Source: Rhodosporidiobolus odoratus
Taxonomy: Eukaryota > Basidiomycota > Microbotryomycetes > Sporidiobolales > Sporidiobolaceae
Reading direction: 5' to 3'
Assembly (NCBI GenBank): GCA_034387635.1
Contig: JAOANU010000002.1
Location: 1,488,001-1,552,000 of the forward strand
Length of the DNA: 64,000 bases
A model generated the notes under the pieces. That model ran no database searches and was not told the origin of the DNA. It saw only the letters and a program-made list of their open reading frames with translations. Made by a program: the position numbers and the translations under genes. This document shows, one piece after another, positions 57,204 through 64,000 of this stretch. How positions within the stretch are numbered: position 1 is the stretch's first letter; each line of letters begins with the position of its first letter.

Positions 57204-59434
57204 GATGAACACCCTCTTCGGAAGCTGCATGTCTACCTACTGGTACTCGAGACCGCAAGACCAGGTGCGTTCTCCCTTTCTTTCTTTCTGCATGGACGCG
57301 AAAGGCGTCAGCTGATCGAGTGCGCATCGGTCGCATTCGTCGTGTGCAGGCTAGCTCTGAAGAAACGCGGCCAACTCTCCTCGGCGGCCTTACCTCGGTT
57401 TACCACCTCTTCTCATCCTGCTACAGGGCGCAAGAGACCTCGGACGAGCTCGACGCAAGCCACGTTCGCTGGAGTCGTCAGGATGCGCCGACGCAAGAGG
57501 TCGAACTCCGCCCTCTCGTCAAGCAAGTCGAGTCTGGACAAACTGAACAAGCTACTACCGTCGCCGTTCCCGCCCAGGTCAACTTCATCACCACCGCCCC
57601 GTCGTCTATCAAGGCACCATCGGTCTCCAACACCGTCGTGGTCTACTCGCCGTCGTTGTCGTCCTCATCCCCCGTTGAGGTTCCGCAACTCCCGGCCCCT
57701 GTCGCCCGCCGCAGCTCAAGCGTCTCCTCCACCCTCTTCCACACTCAGCGCCATTCAATCTCATCTCCGTCCCCCTCCCAACCCACGGCGCCGCTAACCC
57801 GCTCAAGGCGCACCTCCTCCATCTCCTACATCTTTCCACCCACTCAATCGTCGACGTCGTCGGCTCCCTCATCGCGTCGCAACTCCCTCTCGACCGCGTC
57901 TTCTTCGGATGGTAACGTGAAGCCGCGTGGTCGTCGGGGTTCCATCTCGTACAGGTTCGAACCTTCGATTACTGCCCCGGTCGCGGTGCCATCGCCGTCG
58001 GTCGTCTTGTGCGCCATCCCGGTCGTCGTCGAGCAGCCTACCATCGTTCAGGCTGAGTCGGCTGTCATTGTCGACGTTGAGGCGTCCATCAGCGGTGACG
58101 AGCTTGCCAGGGAGGTCCCCAAGGGCCACGAAGTCAAGACGGTCACTCCTCTCGCCTACGGTCCTCCCGCCTTGCCGCTCTCGCCTCTCCTCACCTCGGC
58201 GACCCTGCATGCGCCCTCTCCCGGCCGACCAGTCTCCCTCGTCCGCACCGCGTCGTGCCCTTGCCGCATCAGCACCGCCGCATCGCACGACGCCCTGGTT
58301 GCTGCCCGCCGCCTCCTCTCGAGCACTGGAAGTCGAACGGCGCCACCGCGTCCTCCCCGTCCCTCTGGGTCGCTTTCGCCTTTCCCAGACGTGGCCATTC
58401 CTCGATCCCTCCCGCCTCATGTCCTCGCCAGGTTGCCACTCTCAGCTCGCTCCAAGGTGCCCGCCCTCGGTTGGTCGAAGTCTGTAGGCGCTCGTCGAAC
58501 GGCCGCATCTCCTCCAGCCTCTCCAGCACCGACGACTCCTCAGACCTCCTCGCAGGCCCTACCGGTTCCGCCTCGTCGTCCCCAGGCTACCCCGCTTCAA
58601 CGGAGCCCTCGGAGCTTCTCCCAATTTCGCGGATCCGGTCGTCGCGCCCCTCCTCCCTTGCTCGTGCAACTCCCACAGGGTATCACCGAAGAAGACGAGG
58701 CGGAAGTCCTCGCTTTCCCTGCGCCACTTCCCAGCGCTCTTTATCCCCGCCCACGACTGCCTATTCCGAGTTTCTCCTTCACCTCCGACTCGGATACTGA
58801 GGAGACTTCTTTCAGCTCTTCGACTTCGTCTCTCTCTTCGTCCATTTCTGCGACTTCGACCACTCCGACTGCGACTTCATTCGACGAAGAGGACGACATA
58901 TCTCACTACCTCACGGCCGGTTCAACGAGCAACTGCGACGAGGACGCTCCGTCGGAGGTCAAGGTCAACAACAACAAGTCGTCTCTTTCACCTTCTCCCA
59001 TCGCCGCCTCGGTCGCCTCCACGTCAAGCTCCGGCTCGCCTTCAGAACGATCCGGCTTCAACTCTGACTCCGATTCCGAAGATGAGGCTGAACACGACCG
59101 GGCCGACGACCACGATGATGAACCCTTCGGCCTCGCCGAATATGACTTGTCTCGCTTCGACAACGCTCAGTTCTCTCCTCTCACTCCAGCTCCTCTCACT
59201 TGTCCTCCTCCTCCGCTTCCTTCTCCTTCTCCTGCGCCTCGACCTTCATCTCCTGCGCCTCGACCTTCATCTCCAGCAACTCTCGGGCTCCCCTCGAGCT
59301 TCCAAGCCGCTGCATATGCCTTGAGTAAGGAACAGCGCTGGACGGAGCAGTGGGAGAGGGGACAGCGCGAGCAGGAGCGGGAGCAGATGGAGCAGCAGGA
59401 GAGGGAGCAGAGGAAGAGGCGGTCGTCATGTTAA
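57204..59434 (+). CDS. Ser/Pro/Thr-rich protein of unknown function
   Basis: I do not recognise it. Two exons (57204-57263 and 57350-59434; intron GTGCGT...GTGCAG, 86 bases) join in phase 0 to 714 residues. The first 40 residues, across the junction, include aromatic and Cys residues (FGSCMSTYWYSRPQ, LGGLTSVYHLFSSC) and are the least biased part. After that the protein is mostly disordered. It has repeated RRSSSVSS, RRTSSISYIF and RRGSISYRFEP blocks, all in an R-R-x-S context that would suit basic-directed kinases such as PKA. A Pro-rich middle, an acidic Ser/Asp/Glu region and a Gln/Arg/Glu-rich helical end follow. A duplicated SPAPRPS block is at 59230-59280. It may be a regulatory or scaffold protein. 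Confidence 0.65.
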
Positions 59435-60230
59435 ATGAACGGGAGGAGTTGTTGGCTTGTGTCGGGGATGAGGAGGAGGAGGCTCAGTTGGATGGGGCTC
59501 AGCCGGACGAGTTGGGCGAGCTGGCCGGGGTGGCTTACTAAGTGTGGGTGGACGGTGCTGGTGTCTACCCGGTGGTTTGTGGTCGATGGTTAGATGGTAT
59601 GGTGAAGGTGAAGTTCAGGGAAGGAGACGGCTGTGGAGCGCTCCTTCCCCTTCAACCAGCAAGAAGTTGTTTTCCTCCGTCTCTTTCTCATCCTCTATCC
59701 TCTCTCTGTACCCGCCCTCCTTCTCTCGTGTCTCTCGTCTCGTTTTCTCCCCTCATCTCGTCCGGTCCGGCCTGGTCTCGTCATCTTCTCCCCTTCGTCT
59801 TTCTCACCTTTCCCTTCCCTTTCTGACCCAGCTTACGTGAGCCTGCGGCAGCCGTTCTTGTGACTGTTTCCTCTCCTCACATCTCTCTTATCTTCGTGTA
59901 TCTCGTAGTTTCCTCCTGTCGTGCCATCTATACTTATCTTTTCGCCGCTCTTTGATGTAGCTGCGCGTCTCTGTCTGCAAAGAGTCGCCTACGGGCTTTT
60001 TATCCTGACTTCCTTGTCTGCGGCGACCTGGGAGGAATGACAGTACCGTCTGCATCCTCGTCGTGGCGCAGGGCGCGCCGCAGCGGCGCAAGGAAGCGAA
60101 GCGAGCAGGAGAAAGAGCGGGCTTTCCTTGATCTCTCCTGCTCCTGTGCCCGAGTGGATTATTCAGTGCGAGAGCGTGAGATATTGCTAGAGCCAAGAAG
60201 AGAGGGCTACAAAGACGAAGGGCCGACGAA
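59435..60230. other. Intergenic region before repeat C
   Basis: Pyrimidine-rich 3' sequence of the Ser/Pro-rich gene to about 59900, then no supported feature up to repeat C. Confidence 0.5.
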
Positions 60231-61320
60231 AGGCGCACTGGCTTCAGTATAAAGCTGAAAGACCTCATAACGGGTAAATCCCACCGTCGGACAGACCTGG
60301 ATAAACATCCTCAGCTCAGTGCGCCCTGACCTCCTCCAGTCCTATCCTGAGAAGCGAGCGCGGAGAGAAGGCAGAGAGGAAGGGAGAGATCAACTGCGCC
60401 TGAAAAGAGTGACAAGGCGAGCCGCTCCTTTCCCTCCTCCTACTCCCAGCTCCCCCGCGCGACATGAGTACGTACAGGTAGAGGGCAGGAAGTATAGGGG
60501 GAGACGAGCGAGAGTAAGCCCCATTTCGTTACCTCGACCTCCTCAAAAGAGAGGAAAAGTCAGGCGGTCGCGTTACTGTGCTTGCAATGACGAACGGTTT
60601 CGTCGGCCGGCTCAGAAGTGCGCTTACGCGCACCATAAGTTGTCCCTGCGAGTCAGCTTGCGCTGTACGCTACTCCGCCAAACAGGCCCCCACTGGCAAC
60701 TTTGACAGCTCATCTCTTTGCTGCCAAGGTGCGGTAGGGCCAGTGAGCGAAGCCTCTGCGAGCCAGACACCGCGCTGGCGCAGCGACAGCCGGCAAAGAG
60801 GACGAAAGACACGGGCGCCTGAGCACACGGCCGACTGACCCTCCGGGAGAAGTGCGAGCGTCTCGACCGCCGAAGCGCAAGAGAGCAGCGACACGACTCC
60901 CAACCCGAGCCCAGGCGGCAATCCTTGTCCACCTGCCCGTCCATGACCTTGCTCCGTCGTGTTAAGGACGGCCGCTCTCCGGGAGGTTGGGACGGGAGGA
61001 TGATGACGAGGCGCAAGCACAAATGCATAGCGGTAATATTTGAGCGGACTCGTAACGGGCGAAGGAGGGTGCCTGAGTGTCCGGGGACTGTAGAAAAGAA
61101 GGGAGATGAGCTTGATTTGGGAGGAGGGGAGGAGTGAAGCGCACCTTTTCCCACAGCTAAAGCATGGACGAGCTACTCTGGAGAGTGCTCGCTGTGTGTA
61201 GTGCTGCGATAAAGTAGCGACTCTTCGCTCGTGTCCCATATGGAAGGACAGAGGGAAAGAAGGAAAGAAGAGAAAGGAGAGCGAGTGACCAAGGTGAAGT
61301 CGGAAACTCCCCTGAAGTAG
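60231..61320 (+). repeat. Dispersed 1.1 kb repeat, copy C
   Basis: Same orientation as copy A. It begins AGGCGCACTGGCTTCAG and ends near CTCCCCTGAAGTAG. The central 500 bases (about 60740-61205) are nearly the same as A. The first 350 bases are much more diverged, yet the inner CTCAGTGCGCC arm is kept. It is an older or differently evolving copy. Confidence 0.8.
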
Positions 61321-61738
61321 TTCTAAACCTCATTCGCATTCCTTGTATCCCTGACGGTTTACCGCAGTAGGATGCGGCTAAGGGGTTACACTTCAGCCCG
61401 CTGAGCTCCGTGTACGCCGTAACGAGGTGGGCGACGAGACACCTTATGACCTTCTCAATCCCGTTTTCTCGCTGTTCATTCTGATCAACTCTCCATTCTA
61501 CACAGCTCCGAACGGCAGGAGAACCGACATCAGGAAGCTCATCAACTCGTTGCGTATGCCTCCCCCCCTCCTCGAGTCCTCCTGTACCATCCGCCTTCGC
61601 CTTTTCCTCCGTAATCAACCCACAACGCTCGACAACGCGTATCTGCCACCTCGCTCCCTCCTACACCATTCACAATACGCACGAGAGAGAAAGAAAAGTC
61701 GAAAAGGAGGGCGCGAAGAGAAGGGGCTACGAGGGTTC
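61321..61738. other. Intergenic region after repeat C
   Basis: Lies between repeat C and the 3' end of the Pom33-like gene. No supported feature. Confidence 0.5.
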
Positions 61739-63479
61739 TTAGCGAGCCCTGTGAGCCTCCGCCGCTCCTGCTCCGGGTTGAGGTTGCTGCACCGAGATGA
61801 TAGATTCGGCGTAGCGGGCGATCTGTGAGGGTACGCAGAGGTTAGTGTCCATTGGAGAGGTCAGTCGCTGCCTGGATTTTGCCATGCGCCATCACACGGG
61901 AGCGCTACACTACGCTGAGCGAGAAGATAGGGTCGCATCGCATGACTCGTGGCGTGCCCCATGTCGCACTAGGCGGACATGGTGGTTTGTGGCCTTGGAA
62001 CCTGCCTCGGCTCTCTCATGCACTTATAGGGACAGACAGTGGGCACAAGAAAGAACAGGCAAACTTACCAACTCCCTCCCCATCCCAACTCCCTTCCTAA
62101 CCCCCTGAGGAACCTTCGAGTTCTTGACGACCTTCTCATCAATCTGTCCATTGACCCAGGCGAACGCTTGACGGGTAGGCGGGGAGAGGTAGTATCGAAG
62201 ACGGAGGAAGTGGGCGAAGAAGAGGGGGGAGAGGAGACTGTGCGAGGCGTGGGAGGCGGGTCAGTCGAAGAAGAGTACGGACAGGTAAAACGGGGAGGCG
62301 AAGAAAGTGGGAGAGGAGGAGAAGAGAGAGGGGAACACACGAGTTCTGGAAGGTGATCGCGCCGAGGAGCAACCGGCCAAAGACACCGACGACTTCGATG
62401 AAAGCCACAAAGAGCATAGCTTGTTCGTAGTGGGCCTTGACCCAGGTCTGTAGCGCGAGGGCAGGCAGCGGCAAGAGGGAACAAGCGCACACTCAGCGTC
62501 AGTCATCGGACTTGGGCATGCCAATCGATCGCCCCGCTACCCCTATCGGGGGGGGGGGGGGTATAACAGGAAGACCCGCCATCTCTCACACCCCGGGACG
62601 GAACAACGCACCTGGATTCCCCTGCTAACCTTGACCCCCGGCGCATCTGGTACTCCACTCGCCGTCGCGGTCGCTGCAGGTGTCCCAGTCGCACTTTTCT
62701 TCTGACCCGGAGTCGGTGAAGGAACTTTGGGGAGGACCGACGTGCGGAGGAAGGTGAGGGTGTGGAAGAGGGAGAAGGTGCAGAAGGGGAGGAGGGTCAG
62801 GGTGATGGGTTTCTGTGCGCGGTGGACGGATGGAGGGGTATCAGTCACGCAGTCCTGGGCCTTGCTGTCGGCAGATATTGCCTGCAAAGCGGTCTTTTCC
62901 GCTCCTCTCGCTTCGCTTAGCGCGCACGCCTGTACTGCGTCCTTCACAGCTCCGTGCACCCGCGCGCAAGGGGACCAACACGACAAAGACAGGGCGAGAG
63001 TAAAGAAAGGACAGCAAAGACGAAGCGTGGCGCACCTGAACGAACCACCACCCCGCGAGGAGCAAATACTGGACATTCTCATCAAGCAATGCTCGTTGAA
63101 GCCATGCGCGCGATAGAGTCGGAGGTCCAAGGGATTTGTACTGCTCATCCCGAACCACGGCAAAGCGGCGAGACGAACCAAAAGTGGAGCGAGAGAGGAG
63201 GGAAGACAAAGCTACGTCAGCGCAACGACTCGACTTGAAAGGAAGGGAGAGGACGTACGACTACGATGCCCCAGCTAACCAATGCACCAGCGTAGGCCAA
63301 GTAGTAGCTCTTGTCGCGTGTAGAGAAGGTGATGAGGCCGAGGAAGGTGTAAAGTGAAGACGCCAGAACGATAAAGTGTCCACCTGTTCACTCGATACTG
63401 GGTCAGTCAGGACCTGGCTAGCGAGGAAGAGCACAGACTAACCAGCCCAGGCATAGTGTGGGTACGAGACTTTGGCCAT
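61739..63479 (-). CDS. Pom33/Tts1/TMEM33-family ER and nuclear-envelope membrane protein
   Basis: Short exons spell a small polytopic protein. From the start at 63479: AKVSYPHYAWA, then HFIVLASSLYTFLGLITFST and YYLAYAGALVSWGIVV (helices 1-2), SLGPPTLSRAWLQRALLDEN, ITLTLLPFCTFSLFHTLTFL (helix), a Pro/Thr/Ala loop, then WVKAHYEQAMLFVAFIEVVG, RLLLGAITFQNS, a segment ending FLRLRYYLSPPTRQAFAWVN and a C-terminal end with VQQPQPGAG, stopping at 61739. This order matches the Pom33/Per33 and Tts1 family, which shapes tubular ER and helps nuclear pore distribution. At least six introns are present, one carrying a run of 14 G (62548-62561). I leave the symbol empty because Pom33 and Per33 are paralogues in yeast. 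Confidence 0.75.
62548..62561 (+). repeat. Poly-G tract, 14 G
   Basis: An uninterrupted run of 14 G inside an intron of the Pom33-like gene (C14 on the coding strand). Confidence 0.8.
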
Positions 63480-64000
63480 GATCGAGTCGTGTGGATGTGG
63501 GAGAGATGAGCGAATGAATGGCAATCCGAGGAATTGTTCATTACAACAGCTCAGTTTCCACGATTGTATTCACCATTAACTTTCGGTAGGCTGCGAGTAT
63601 ACTGTTTGCGATTATGTAGACCACGACTTGACGTACAAGGAGTGACTAGATCACTAGAGAAGAGAAGACGAAAAGGACCTGCATAGAGACACATGACAGA
63701 AAACGAAAAGGGCGAGAAGGAAAAGGAAAGAACGAGGGGCACTGCTAGAGAAGGAGGAAGGTGTCACATGGAATACGAAGGAGCCGGCAGAGACGGGTGG
63801 AGAAGGGAAACAAGGTTGGGGTAAGAGGAAATTGCGCCCACGGAAGGAGAAGGAGGCGGGGAGGAAATCCACCAATTATCGTTGATTATGTAGGTTATGG
63901 GTACTGGGGTAGGGTCGAGCGATGTCGCTGTGTGGAAGTGGATGGTGGCGGCACTGGGGCGGTAGGGCGAGAGGGTGTGATCGTGCTAGAGAATCGAGCA
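63480..64000. other. Promoter of the Pom33-like gene and window end
   Basis: Upstream of ATG 63479 on the minus strand. It contains only short open frames without domains. The far right may reach into the next gene, but nothing can be supported. Confidence 0.45.

Overview
This window is nuclear DNA from a basidiomycete fungus, most likely a yeast of the Pucciniomycotina (Microbotryomycetes, the red-yeast group). That placement is an inference. It rests on compact, GC-rich, intron-dense genes with many short introns that open with GTGCGT or GTACGT, and on two secreted proteins carrying the basidiomycete CPL1-like domain. I found no rRNA gene, no convincing tRNA gene, no CRISPR array and no recognisable transposase or reverse transcriptase.

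Layout, left to right. Positions 0.9-9 kb hold an unidentified coiled-coil-like protein, an F-box/LRR-type protein, an MFS anion:cation symporter of the Dal5/Tna1 type (minus strand), and SGF11 of the SAGA deubiquitinase module. Positions 9.3-16.7 kb hold a peroxin/dysferlin (DysF) domain protein and a large patatin-fold protein that seems to lack catalytic residues, with unresolved exon-like sequence between them. Positions 17.3-27.8 kb hold a GH47 alpha-1,2-mannosidase, an F-box-like gene broken by one frameshift, BUD23 and RPA43 head to head, and ARC18/ARPC3. Positions 28.3-33.4 kb hold a protein-kinase-like gene and ERG5 (CYP61) transcribed divergently.

Positions 34-46.7 kb form the most unusual block. 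Two roughly 1.1 kb repeats in inverted orientation (A at 34.0-35.1 kb, B at 45.5-46.7 kb) enclose about 10.4 kb. Inside are an orphan spliced gene, a Plm2/Tos4-like FHA gene, EPL1 of NuA4, and a second region of orphan exons. All four lie on the minus strand. A third, more diverged repeat (C) lies at 60.2-61.3 kb in the same orientation as A.

Positions 46.9-63.5 kb hold an F-BAR/RhoGAP protein, a multi-module cysteine-rich secreted protein with a C-terminal CPL1-like domain, a short CPL1-like paralogue, a kynurenine formamidase (BNA7), a Ser/Pro-rich orphan, and a Pom33/Tts1/TMEM33-family membrane protein.

The conserved genes are housekeeping functions: chromatin (SGF11, EPL1), ribosome production (BUD23, RPA43), actin and Rho signalling (ARC18, RhoGAP), ergosterol synthesis (ERG5), N-glycan trimming (GH47) and NAD/tryptophan metabolism (BNA7). 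They do not form a pathway cluster. The one pairing that suggests shared control is BUD23/RPA43. Exon limits were read by eye from splice signals and reading frames. Gene spans run from start codon to stop codon and include introns.
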